16,184 nt of DNA from JBFMFH01 sp040752275 (GTDB lineage Bacteria; Acidobacteriota; Vicinamibacteria; Vicinamibacterales; JAKQTR01): NCBI GenBank assembly GCA_040752275.1, contig JBFMFH010000049.1, positions 1 to 16,184 of the forward strand. The letters run 5' to 3'. Of this stretch, positions 8,361 to 14,137 are shown piece by piece (within the stretch, counting starts at the first letter, position 1; every line of letters begins with the position of its first letter). A program made the position numbers and the translations under genes. The notes beneath the pieces were generated by a model. It made no database searches. It was not told the origin of the DNA and worked only from the letters and a program-made list of their open reading frames with translations.

Positions 8361-8581
8361 TCCAGGCTCCGATGATTGTCGCCTCGTTCTCGATGATGAT
8401 TCGGCGGATCTCATTCAACTCGCGCGCGCTGAACCCATGATTCCACGTCAGTTCGACCGGCGCCAGCCAGAACTTCGCGTGCTGCCGATCACGGCGAACG
8501 TGGGCATGCATGGGTTCACCGCAGTCAAGAGCTGTAGAAGAAGAACCAGTACGGGCCGGGCACATCGGAGATTCGAGGCAT
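8338..8581 (-). pseudogene. DUF4160 protein gene with a one-base frameshift
   Basis: From the ATG at 8579-8581 the reading is MPRISDVPGPYWFFFYSS followed at once by TGA. Shifting one base at about 8526-8528 (the TT in the minus-strand AGCTCTTGAC) continues as DCGEPMHAHVRRDRQ, AKFWLAPVELTWNHGFSARELNEIRRIIIENEATIIGAWNEH to the stop at 8338. Joined, this is a normal ~80-residue DUF4160 protein (FFFYSSD, GEP-H-HV, AKFWL, NHGFSARELNEI). The span is 244 bases, i.e. 81 codons plus one extra base. Either the gene is broken, the base is a sequencing or assembly error, or frameshifting occurs; the dinucleotide TT is a weak slippery site. It lies just left of the first attC but has no attC of its own downstream. 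Confidence 0.75.
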
Positions 8582-8616
8582 TCATGTGACCGAAATCGTC
8601 CGTTGGGCTCGTAGCC

Positions 8617-8692
8617 GGCTAACGTTCGAGTTCAGCGGCCACAGGGATGGCCGAAGGCCAGCCCTGTGGTCCGCTGCAACGAGGGGTTAGGC
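8617..8692 (-). other. attC site 1 (leftmost)
   Basis: Left box GGCTAAC (R', 8617-8623) and right box GTTAGGC (R'', 8686-8692). The inner stem pairs CAGCGG then CCACAGGG with CCCTGTGG and CCGCTG, leaving unpaired T and C (on the plus strand) on the right arm. The stem is longer than in the other sites and the outer arm pairs less well. It follows the stop codon of the CPBP protease gene by 15 bases. The left box predicts a GTTAGCC partner further left, which I do not find, so this looks like the end of the array. Confidence 0.85.
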
Positions 8693-8707
8693 GACGGGCC
8701 GCGAATG

Positions 8708-9409
8708 CTAGTGAAGGAGTCGAGGAGCAAGGGACTGGACCACCATGTCGCCCGCGAGGTGACAGAGGATGGCGTAGGGCAGGCCCCAGCGCCAGAACAC
8801 CCAGGCAAAGAGAAGGCCGCCAACAGCGTTGAGAAGTAAGACGGAGGCAAAGAGCATTGGAGTGGAAGTGGCTACGGCGGACCAGGCCGGGAGGTGGGCC
8901 ATCGCGAAGAGAGCGGTCGAAGCCGCTACGCCAGCGGAAACTGCCCAGACCGGGCGCTTGACAAGCCGAAGTACCACCCATGCAACAAGGGAGAGAACAA
9001 AGAGCCGGAAGACCACTTCTTCAAGAATCGATGACTCAAAAGCGAGCGCCAGCGGACGCCACGCTGCTTCGTTAGTGCGGCCGGCGAATCGTGCCGCCAG
9101 GGCAGGCTCGAATCGGACCGCGAGCACGAGAGCCGTGAGAAGAGTTGCGCCGAGGGTGGCGCCCGCGGCAAGTGAAGAGGCGGAGAGCCGCACACGTGCA
9201 GCGGAGGAGCGTGTGGGCAAAGGCCGAATGGCCTGTGTGGTCGCGAAGCCCGCTAGGACGACGAATGCTCCGAGGAGCGCACCGAACGCCACATGCATGA
9301 GGTTTGGCGGCTGAGGCAAGGCGAGGGTGAGTGCAAGGCAGAACGCGAACCATGTAGTTGCAGCGCTGATCTTGCTCCGCTTCTTGAAAGTAGCCGTGAG
9401 AAGGCGCAT
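8708..9409 (-). CDS. CPBP-family intramembrane metalloprotease (cassette gene)
   Basis: This 233-residue multi-pass membrane protein carries all three CPBP (Abi, CaaX/Rce1-like) motifs: ILEEVVFRLFV (E-E-x-x-x-R), FAMAHLPAW (F-x-x-x-H) and CHLAGDMV (H-x-x-x-D/N). These provide the glutamates and histidines of the membrane-embedded metal site. Hydrophobic segments span most of the chain, with about six helices. The ATG at 9407-9409 follows GGAGGTAACGCT, a strong ribosome binding site, and only about 15 bases separate the attC2 core box from that site, so expression probably depends on read-through from upstream. Family members process bacteriocins or prenylated peptides, and some are linked to abortive infection. 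The role here (self-immunity, defence or peptide processing) is inferred only. Confidence 0.88.
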   Translation of the reverse strand: MRLLTATFKKRSKISAATTWFAFCLALTLALPQPPNLMHVAFGALLGAFVVLAGFATTQAIRPLPTRSSAARVRLSASSLAAGATLGATLLTALVLAVRFEPALAARFAGRTNEAAWRPLALAFESSILEEVVFRLFVLSLVAWVVLRLVKRPVWAVSAGVAASTALFAMAHLPAWSAVATSTPMLFASVLLLNAVGGLLFAWVFWRWGLPYAILCHLAGDMVVQSLAPRLLH

Positions 9410-9424
9410 AGCGTTACCTCCGTC

Positions 9425-9499
9425 GCCTAACGTTGCGGTTCACCCGCGGCCACGGTGCGTCAGTGGGCGGCGGCCGTCGGGTGCAACCGCTGGTTGGGC
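9425..9499 (-). other. attC site 2
   Basis: Left box GCCTAAC (9425-9431), right box GTTGGGC (9493-9499). Arms pair GCGGTT-CACCCG-CGGCC with GGCCG-T-CGGGTG-C-AACCGC, with extra T and C on the right arm and an unpaired GTT/TG spacer next to the boxes. It closes the HEPN-protein cassette; the last ~20 codons of that gene lie inside the site. Its left box is the exact reverse complement of the right box of attC1. Confidence 0.93.
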
Positions 9500-10228
9500 T
9501 GCCATTCGTGTCAGCAGGTCTTCGGTTTCTCGTGCCATGCGTCTATGAACACCGACAAACGACCGGCGCGGCAGAGTCAGCTCGCCGGAAGGCTTGACAG
9601 AACAGCGCAATGCACGGAGTGTCGGCTTGCGGCCGTTCATGAACAGATGCCACAGCGATTCGTAGACCCGCATCAGGAATAGCAGCAACCGTTCAATTTC
9701 TCGGACGTTGGTTCGCGAGATGAGTCGCTGGATCTCTATGTCTTCGGTTGCGACATTGTGCGCGTAGATCTTGTGCCGCAGATCACGGTAGTTCGATTCG
9801 TAGATCCGGCGATGCTTCCTGACGTGTGCCCTTAGACGTCGGAAGTCGGCCGGGCCCGGAACGTACACGCCCCGCACAAAGCCGTCCAGCCAGGATGGAG
9901 GCGTGCTCGCCTCGCCCTGCTTGCGCCGCCTCAAGGCCGATTCCGAGAACATCGCCGGATCATCCTGCGCGAGCCTGATGACGCGGTCAATGTTGTGCGG
10001 TGAGGTCTGATCGAACGAGCGCCCCATCGCCATGATCGCGGCTGATTGCATCGCACCGGACGCCGTCACCCAGAACAACGCGTTCCGATTCAGGCAGTCG
10101 AGCACGCGTGGACGGCGCTTGGCCACCTCATTCATGGCCATGTGGCCGTAGAAGAACTGCGCGGCGCTTTCGCAGTCCTTGCGCAGGATCTCAAGTTCGC
10201 GCTCGAAGGCCTTCTCGTTTGAGGTCAT
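9440..10228 (-). CDS. AbiU2/HEPN-like protein (cassette gene)
   Basis: A 262-residue protein is read from the ATG at 10226-10228, 15 bases from attC3. An upstream in-frame start would lie inside attC3 and is rejected. The N-terminal half is helical (FERELEILRKDCESAAQFFYGHMAMNEVA, NALFWVTASGAMQSAAIMAMGRSFDQ). The centre has YRDLRHKIYAHNV, an R-x5-H arrangement like the catalytic motif of HEPN RNases. The combination resembles the AbiU2-type HEPN-like family associated with abortive infection. The C-terminus (from about AAQPAVAPDGRR onward) is encoded by attC2 sequence, so those residues are probably not part of the ancestral domain. No partner NTase or antitoxin gene sits in the same cassette. 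HEPN assignment moderate; RNase activity inferred from the motif. Confidence 0.65.
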   Translation of the reverse strand: MTSNEKAFERELEILRKDCESAAQFFYGHMAMNEVAKRRPRVLDCLNRNALFWVTASGAMQSAAIMAMGRSFDQTSPHNIDRVIRLAQDDPAMFSESALRRRKQGEASTPPSWLDGFVRGVYVPGPADFRRLRAHVRKHRRIYESNYRDLRHKIYAHNVATEDIEIQRLISRTNVREIERLLLFLMRVYESLWHLFMNGRKPTLRALRCSVKPSGELTLPRRSFVGVHRRMARETEDLLTRMAAQPAVAPDGRRPLTHRGRG

Positions 10229-10242
10229 CTCATTCTCGGTCA

Positions 10243-10326
10243 GCCCAACGCTGCAAATGAGCCGCGCGCCGCGGCGACAAGATGGCACGGGACAGCCGGC
10301 GCGTCGGCTCCATTTGCGTGTTAGCC
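10243..10326 (-). other. attC site 3
   Basis: Left box GCCCAAC (10243-10249), right box GTTAGCC (10320-10326), 84 bases, the longest site here. Arms pair GCAAAT-GAGCCG-CGCGCCG with CGGCGCG-T-CGGCTC-C-ATTTGC, again with two extra bases on the right arm. The TAA stop of the nuclease gene lies in the right core box. The left box matches the right box of attC2. Confidence 0.93.
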
Positions 10327-10950
10327 CGCCAGTCTCAACAAACGATTAAACGCCTTCGTCTTGTTCGGCTCCATTCCATCGGGGTGAAGGTCGATGACCT
10401 CGACTTCCACTCGCTTGCCGGTGCGAGACCGCAACGATCTCGCAATGACGGCAAGGCCGGCCAACTGACAGGGACGCACGGTGTCACCTGGCAGCTTCAC
10501 TTCAATGAAACGGTGATTACCGGCGTTGTCAAACAACCACAGATCCGGCGGAGCCGGATTTTCGCCAATCTGTCTGGCCACCCGACGGGCTCTTTCGTGA
10601 AGCGCGGTCAGTAGGGCCTCGTCAAACTGGTCCCAGAGGGCCCACCGAAGCTGTTCTCGGTCAGTCCCCGATCGGTTCGCCGCGGATGGACGCGAGAGAA
10701 AGTAGGAATTCGTTAGCCACCTGAATGAGCCGTAGTAACCACCCGAGCGCGCGAGCTTCGCGGATACGTAGGCCTCGCCAAAGAAGCGATCCGTCGCCCG
10801 TCGCTTCCTACGTTTCTTGGCCTTTGTCGGTAGAACCCTTCTTAAATATCTGGATGCGCGCGAGCGTTTGAGAATCCCGTAGTCGCCACGGATCCACGCC
10901 TGCCTGGCTATCTCTGAGAACGACATCGATGTGAACCGAAGCTTGGCCAT
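10321..10950 (-). CDS. VRR-NUC/PD-(D/E)xK-like nuclease (cassette gene)
   Basis: A 209-residue basic protein. The C-terminal part reads PPDLWLFDN, then RFIEVKLPGD and CQLAGLAVI, matching the VRR-NUC pattern of a PD motif, E-x-K and a downstream Q that positions the catalytic site. The N-terminal region is rich in Arg and Lys (TKAKKRRKRRATDRFFGEAY) and may bind nucleic acid. VRR-NUC domains occur in phage and restriction-like nucleases and in FAN1; here the domain stands alone as an integron cassette. The ATG at 10948-10950 is 26 bases from the attC4 core, with only a weak ribosome binding site. The TAA stop is formed inside the attC3 core box, so the cassette carries almost no non-coding sequence. 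Nuclease fold likely; biological role (defence, or remnant of a phage gene) unknown. Confidence 0.68.
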   Translation of the reverse strand: MAKLRFTSMSFSEIARQAWIRGDYGILKRSRASRYLRRVLPTKAKKRRKRRATDRFFGEAYVSAKLARSGGYYGSFRWLTNSYFLSRPSAANRSGTDREQLRWALWDQFDEALLTALHERARRVARQIGENPAPPDLWLFDNAGNHRFIEVKLPGDTVRPCQLAGLAVIARSLRSRTGKRVEVEVIDLHPDGMEPNKTKAFNRLLRLAG

Positions 10951-10975
10951 CTTTGTCTAGCTCATGTCGATGTCG

Positions 10976-11048
10976 GGCTAACGTCAGGCCTCACCCGCCG
11001 GCGCACACGCTCGACGAAGCGCCGGTCGGGTGCAGGCCGTTGTTATGC
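10976..11048 (-). other. attC site 4
   Basis: Left box GGCTAAC (10976-10982), right box GTTATGC (11042-11048). Arms pair AGGCCT-CACCCG-CCGGCGC with GCGCCGG-T-CGGGTG-C-AGGCC, with extra T and C on the right arm. The VapC stop codon (TAA) is inside the right box. The left box is the exact complement of the attC3 right box. Confidence 0.93.
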
Positions 11049-11465
11049 GACGTCGTGCCCCCGGTACAATTTCAGGGGCGCGTGTTTCGCAATCGCCTCG
11101 AAGTCGTCGTCGACGGCGAAGAGCTCATGGTGGCCGGTGATCGCGACGGCCGCGATCAGGCAGTCGACCCCGGACACGTTGAGTCCCTTGGCCAGGCACA
11201 CGTTCTTGACTCGGGCTGCTTCGACGTGTTCCGAAACCCCCTCGGGAAGAACCGCGAACGCCGTCAGCAGCTTCCCCGAAAGGTCGCTGAACTGCCGATG
11301 TGATCGCACGCCACTCAGGACTTCCTGCAACACAATGCCGGGCAAGCCGAGCGGATCGTCACTCGCCATCAGCTCGTCGAACACCGCCCGCAGCCGACGC
11401 TCCTCCGGTCCAGGGTGCTTGCGCCGGAAGACACGCGACAGCACCGACGTGTCAAAGAGAATCAC
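11043..11465 (-). CDS. vapC: VapC-type PIN-domain ribonuclease toxin (cassette gene)
   Basis: This 140-residue PIN protein has the acidic residues of the active site: Asp5 in ILFDTSV, Glu near residue 48 in IVLQEVLSG, Asp near 100 in SGVDCLIAAVA, and Asp in AVDDDFEAIA (about 117-120). PIN toxins cleave tRNA or rRNA and are neutralised by a cognate VapB. The start is GTG (11463-11465), overlapping the vapB stop by four bases (GTGA), so translation is coupled. The stop codon lies within the attC4 core box. Same orientation as the array. Confidence 0.92.
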   Translation of the reverse strand: MILFDTSVLSRVFRRKHPGPEERRLRAVFDELMASDDPLGLPGIVLQEVLSGVRSHRQFSDLSGKLLTAFAVLPEGVSEHVEAARVKNVCLAKGLNVSGVDCLIAAVAITGHHELFAVDDDFEAIAKHAPLKLYRGHDVA

Positions 11466-11662
11466 CGGGCCCGCCGTTCCCTCTTGTAGTCGTATTTCGG
11501 GTCGTACTCCACCCTGCCCGCGAGTTTCGCGAGTTCCAGCCGCTGGCGCCGTTGGATAAACTCACGCAACGCCTCATTCACCGTTTCGCGCTTGGTTCGG
11601 TATCCGCCAACGGTGCGGGCTTGGTCGAGGAGTCGATCGTCTATGGCGAGGTTGGTCGGCAT
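11462..11662 (-). CDS. vapB: VapB-type antitoxin (cassette gene)
   Basis: A 66-residue protein: MPTNLAIDDRLLDQARTVGGYRTKRETVNEALREFI, then a charged tail with LAGRVEYDPKYDYKR. This is the usual VapB plan, with an N-terminal beta strand and two helices of a ribbon-helix-helix DNA-binding dimer, then a toxin-binding tail. An ATG at 11668 adds two residues, but the ATG at 11660-11662 sits eight bases from a -10-like hexamer, which would make the transcript leaderless from this codon. It overlaps vapC by four bases. Confidence 0.88.
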   Translation of the reverse strand: MPTNLAIDDRLLDQARTVGGYRTKRETVNEALREFIQRRQRLELAKLAGRVEYDPKYDYKRERRAR

Positions 11663-11670
11663 ACACATTA

Positions 11671-11699
11671 ATGCTACACACTACTCATGTGTGCGTCAA
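11671..11699 (-). promoter_or_regulatory. vapBC promoter with operator palindrome
   Basis: On the minus strand TTGACG (complement of 11694-11699) and TAGCAT (complement of 11671-11676) are separated by exactly 17 bases. The spacer itself is the inverted repeat CACAC-N7-GTGTG (11677-11693), so an RHH repressor bound there would block RNA polymerase. This fits autoregulation by VapB/VapBC and gives the cassette its own promoter, independent of a distant integron promoter. Confidence 0.6.
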
Positions 11700-11722
11700 T
11701 TCTTCGGATTCCAGGATGGGTC

Positions 11723-11793
11723 GCATAACGTTCGCGATGAGCCGCGGCGCTCAATTCACCTCGGGCGCCGTCGGCTCCATCGCGGTGTTAGGT
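11723..11793 (-). other. attC site 5
   Basis: Left box GCATAAC (11723-11729), right box GTTAGGT (11787-11793). Arms pair CGCGAT-GAGCCG-CGGCGC with GGCGCCG-T-CGGCTC-C-ATCGCG, with extra bases on the right arm. It shares the GAGCCG/CGGCTC inner arm with attC3 rather than the CACCCG type. It closes the TIR cassette. The left box matches the attC4 right box, but its own right box has no match at the far end of the TIR cassette. Confidence 0.92.
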
Positions 11794-11806
11794 TAGCAGC
11801 AGAATG

Positions 11807-12643
11807 CTACTCCGGCTTCTCGTTCTTCTTCCGTCTTGGCTTGGTTGATTGGCCTTCCTCCGATGGCGACTCCGGCTCAACCAGGTGCTCTAGCTCCCTG
11901 ACAAGCAAGTGCATCATTCGCGGATCGAACCCAAACTCCTCCATCGGGAAGGGCCCGTGCCCAAGGAACTCAGCGGCCTTCTGAAACCTGCGCCTGGCTA
12001 ACCTCGCGTCCTCCATCGATCCTGCCTTGCATGCACGATAGGCCTCCATGCCCAGCTCGTACAGCCACGGCATCTCGTCCCGGAACATGCTCGCGACTAC
12101 GAGCAGGTTGACTGGATCGCCGGGTTTGTCCCCCAGCATGTGGCCCAAGTCGCGGACCATCATTGGGTGAAACCGCATCCTCCGAGACCGCAATCCTCGA
12201 GGGCCTTCCTCTGCAACTTCCCTGAATCGAGAGTCCAGAGAGCGGACGCTTGCTACGAGCTCCTCGAGAATCTCCGGCTGCGGCCGCGTTGCCTTGGCTG
12301 GCCCTGCCGCAGTCGGAATAGCAGTCATCTTCTTCTCGAGATCGGGCCATAGCGCGTCAAACAGCTGCTTGACGCGATCCTCCGGAACCGGGTGTTGGGA
12401 CAGCTGATTGAGTGACTGCACGACTTCCACCAGGCCAGACCGATCAACCTTCTTCGCCTGGAACTGGGCCAGCGGACCCGTGATGTCGCGGATTTCGAGA
12501 TCCAACAGGATAGGGATGACGCGACTATCCTGCATCGATTTCGCGAGAGCGCCAGCCTCGAACAGTACCCAGGGTGACGCCACGTTGTCGCGTGTGACGC
12601 ACACGATCCCGAAGTTCGAGGCCTCCAGCTCCTTTGCTAACGC
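11807..12643 (-). pseudogene. TIR-domain protein, 5' truncated
   Basis: The recognisable protein begins abruptly at LAKELEASNFGIVCVTRDNVASPWVLFEAGALAK and continues through VIPILLDLEIRDITGPLAQFQA, a helical linker and a C-terminal helical region ending KPRRKKNEKPE. This is the second half of a bacterial TIR domain. It keeps the glutamate in W-V-L-F-E-A-G, the NADase catalytic position in the family, but lacks the first ~50 residues, including the usual F-I-S beta strand and the S-W-S/G region. Upstream codons are encoded by the half-deleted attC6 and by the antisense of the neighbouring antitoxin; the only extended start is a GTG at 12719-12721 inside that antitoxin. I therefore treat it as a decayed gene. 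Intact relatives make NAD-depleting or signalling TIR proteins in antiphage defence. Confidence 0.78.
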
Positions 12644-12675
12644 CCGCGCCAGTCGGGTGCAGCCGCGTGTTCGGC
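12635..12675 (-). other. attC site 6, truncated
   Basis: The right half is normal: GTTCGGC (12669-12675) preceded by AGCCGC, C and CGGGTG. The left half is missing the L' arm: after TGCTAAC (12635-12641) comes CCCGCGCC, giving a 41-base site instead of ~75. About 10 bases of left arm, plus any real left box, appear deleted. TGCTAAC is at the same time coding sequence of the TIR remnant (Leu-Ala), so its likeness to a core box may be partly chance. Confidence 0.7.
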
Positions 12676-12685
12676 GGCGTGGTTC

Positions 12686-12705
12686 CGTACGTGTTACAAT
12701 GTACG
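12686..12705 (+). promoter_or_regulatory. Promoter/operator of the RHH-PIN pair
   Basis: An inverted repeat CGTAC (12686-12690)-N10-GTACG (12701-12705) encloses a good -10 hexamer TACAAT (12695-12700), eight bases before the ATG at 12709. A transcript would start at or next to the start codon. No clear -35 is seen upstream; the attC6 box GTTCGGC is 19 bases away. The position of the repeat fits autorepression by the RHH protein. Confidence 0.5.
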
Positions 12706-12708
12706 ACG

Positions 12709-12927
12709 ATGAAAAACGCACTCACCATTCGAATCGAGCCGGATCTTGAGCGGCTCCTAAACCGCCTGTGCCGCGAAACCGGTCGAACCCGCAGTGACCT
12801 CGTGCGTGAGGCACTGCGCCGCCAGTTCCAGCTGCAGCGATTCGAGACCCTCCGCCGACGCGTGCTCCCCTTTGCCGAAGCCCGCGGATTCCTGACCGAC
12901 GACGACATCGTGAAGGCCATTTCGTGA
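12709..12927 (+). CDS. CopG/RHH-family antitoxin (reversed cassette gene)
   Basis: A 72-residue protein: MKNALTIRIEPDLERLLNRLCRETGRTRSDLVREALRRQF, the ribbon-helix-helix fold, followed by a short tail (FAEARGFLTDDDIVKAIS) that would contact the toxin. The ATG at 12709 is chosen because the TACAAT -10 is eight bases upstream and longer readings run into attC6. It overlaps the PIN gene by four bases (GTGA). It lies opposite to the array direction, so it must rely on its own promoter, as often seen for toxin-antitoxin cassettes. Confidence 0.9.
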   Translation: MKNALTIRIEPDLERLLNRLCRETGRTRSDLVREALRRQFQLQRFETLRRRVLPFAEARGFLTDDDIVKAIS

Positions 12928-13343
12928 GGGTGTTCCTCGACACGAACGTTCTCGCGAGCGCCTTCGCAACCCGCGGCCTGTGTGCTGACGTGTTGCGCCA
13001 CGTTCTTGCCGAACATGAACTCGTGGTTGGCGAGGTGGTCCTCGTCGAACTCCGCCGTGTCCTACGAACCAAGCTCCGCGTGCCCGCTGACTTGGCAGAT
13101 GACGTCGAATCGATGTTGCGCGATCACGAGGTCGTTCCGAAACCCGCCCGAGCCCCGCGGCTCGAGTTGCGCGACCCGTACGATCGCTGGATCGTCGCAT
13201 CGGCTATCGCCGGAGGTGCTGATGTACTGGTCACCGGCGACCGGGACTTGCTCGATGCCGCCGCTCGCCTGCCGCTCCCAGTACTCGCCCCCCGCGCCTT
13301 CTGGGACCTCGCCCGCCGCTCCACTCCTCCATCCGCCGACTGA
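12924..13343 (+). CDS. PIN-domain toxin (reversed cassette gene)
   Basis: A 139-residue PIN protein starts at GTG (12924). Active-site residues are visible: Asp in MRVFLDTNVLASAFATRG, Glu in VLVELRRVL (about 43), Asp in LRDPYDRWIVASAIAGGADVLVTGD and Asp in DRDLLDAA. The DTNVLASAFATRG opening and the DPYDRWIVA-AIAGGADVLVTGD block are typical of the 'putative toxin-antitoxin system toxin component, PIN family' group, distinct from the VapC at 11043. It ends 16 bases before attC7. Confidence 0.9.
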   Translation: MRVFLDTNVLASAFATRGLCADVLRHVLAEHELVVGEVVLVELRRVLRTKLRVPADLADDVESMLRDHEVVPKPARAPRLELRDPYDRWIVASAIAGGADVLVTGDRDLLDAAARLPLPVLAPRAFWDLARRSTPPSAD

Positions 13344-13359
13344 TTCCCGTCGCGTGTCC

Positions 13360-13437
13360 ACCGAACGTTCGCGCTCACCCGCGCCGGCCGCGGCGCGCGA
13401 GCGGCGCAGCCGCGTCGGGTGCAGCGCGTGGTTCGGC
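13360..13437 (-). other. attC site 7
   Basis: Left box ACCGAAC (13360-13366), right box GTTCGGC (13431-13437). Arms pair CGCGCT-CACCCG-CG with CG-T-CGGGTG-C-AGCGCG, with a GC-rich loop of further inverted sequence. Both boxes have C at the fourth core position, unlike the GTTR consensus. The left box matches the attC6 right box in 6 of 7 positions. Confidence 0.9.
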
Positions 13438-13488
13438 GGTGAGGTCCGCAGAGAGGTCTCCCTCCCGTCCGGGCGTGACCAGTCCCCT

Positions 13489-13758
13489 TCACGCAGCCAG
13501 AAGCGGGGCTAGATCCGCTTCACTGGCCGGGGCGTGCCCAAGTTCGCGCAGGACCGCGTTCAGCGCGGTCAGAGACATCTTCGACGGTGCGGTGATTTCG
13601 ATCCCGATCGCCGCGCCGTCGTCAGCGAAATCGACCACCAACCCCGGCTCAACCCGTCGGGTGTGTACACTCCGCTGACCGGCCCGCCGCGGGAGGTAGT
13701 AGTAGGCAGCGATGGGCCGTCCGTGTCGAAACGTGACTTCAAGATAAGGTTCTTTCAT
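13489..13758 (-). CDS. DUF2283-domain protein, probable antitoxin partner (cassette gene)
   Basis: An 89-residue protein: YLEVTFRHGRPIAAYYYLPRRAG, then TRRVEPGLVVDFADDGAAIGIEITAPSKMSLTALNAVLRELG. This is the DUF2283 pattern (V-V-D-x4-D-G-x-x-x-G-I-E-I) with N- and C-terminal extensions usual in members paired with DUF4258. The ATG overlaps the upstream gene by four bases (ATGA). DUF2283 proteins are generally found beside DUF4258 or RelE-like genes and are treated as antitoxins; that is family knowledge, not shown here. The stop is 51 bases from attC7. Confidence 0.82.
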   Translation of the reverse strand: MKEPYLEVTFRHGRPIAAYYYLPRRAGQRSVHTRRVEPGLVVDFADDGAAIGIEITAPSKMSLTALNAVLRELGHAPASEADLAPLLAA

Positions 13759-14021
13759 GATCCTGCCTGATCCAGAGGATACGCCGTAATCACGACCAGG
13801 AGCTGCCGAACCTCGTCAGGCTCGACAACAACATCCCATGACCGACCAGCGTGTCGGCTATTGATCACGAACCGCCCTTCGAGGATATCCACGCGATACC
13901 CGGCGGCACGTTCAAGCATACGCCGCACGTCAACTTCGGTGAAGTCCCGATCCTCCATCCGCCTCAGTAGATGTGCACTCAGTTCGAGTTCCCATGCCCA
14001 CCAGAGTGGCCAGTCTGGCAT
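13755..14021 (-). CDS. DUF4258-like small protein, probable toxin (cassette gene)
   Basis: An 88-residue protein with LSAHLLRRMEDRDFTEVDVRRMLERAAGYRVDILEGRFVINSRHAGRSWDVVVEPDEVRQLLVVITAYP. The H-x-x-x-R-M-x-x-R-x-x-x-x-x-D-V pattern and the closing V-V-V-E-P-x2-x-x-x-L-V-V-I-T-A-Y are those of DUF4258, a RelE/ParE-like fold. A GTG at 14027 could add two residues; I prefer the ATG at 14019-14021, ten bases behind GGGG. It is 46 bases from attC8, in array orientation. Toxin role inferred from fold and pairing. Confidence 0.75.
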   Translation of the reverse strand: MPDWPLWWAWELELSAHLLRRMEDRDFTEVDVRRMLERAAGYRVDILEGRFVINSRHAGRSWDVVVEPDEVRQLLVVITAYPLDQAGS

Positions 14022-14066
14022 CGTCACGATTCCCCTGTGCGGCCGTCGTTGTTGTTTCTGTCGTCT

Positions 14067-14137
14067 GCCGAACGTTGGCGCTCACCCGCGGCCGCCCATG
14101 GTTCGCGGCGGCCGTCGGGTGCAGCGCGTTGTTCGGG
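14067..14137 (-). other. attC site 8
   Basis: Left box GCCGAAC (14067-14073), right box GTTCGGG (14131-14137). Arms pair GCGCT-CACCCG-CGGCCGCC with GGCGGCCG-T-CGGGTG-C-AGCGC, extra bases on the right arm. The left box matches attC7's right box exactly. Confidence 0.93.

Noticed and set aside
8602..8608. GTTGGGC resembling an attC right core box left of site 1.
   Set aside because: The preceding bases do not form paired arms and lie in the start region of the DUF4160 gene; it would leave an impossibly short cassette.
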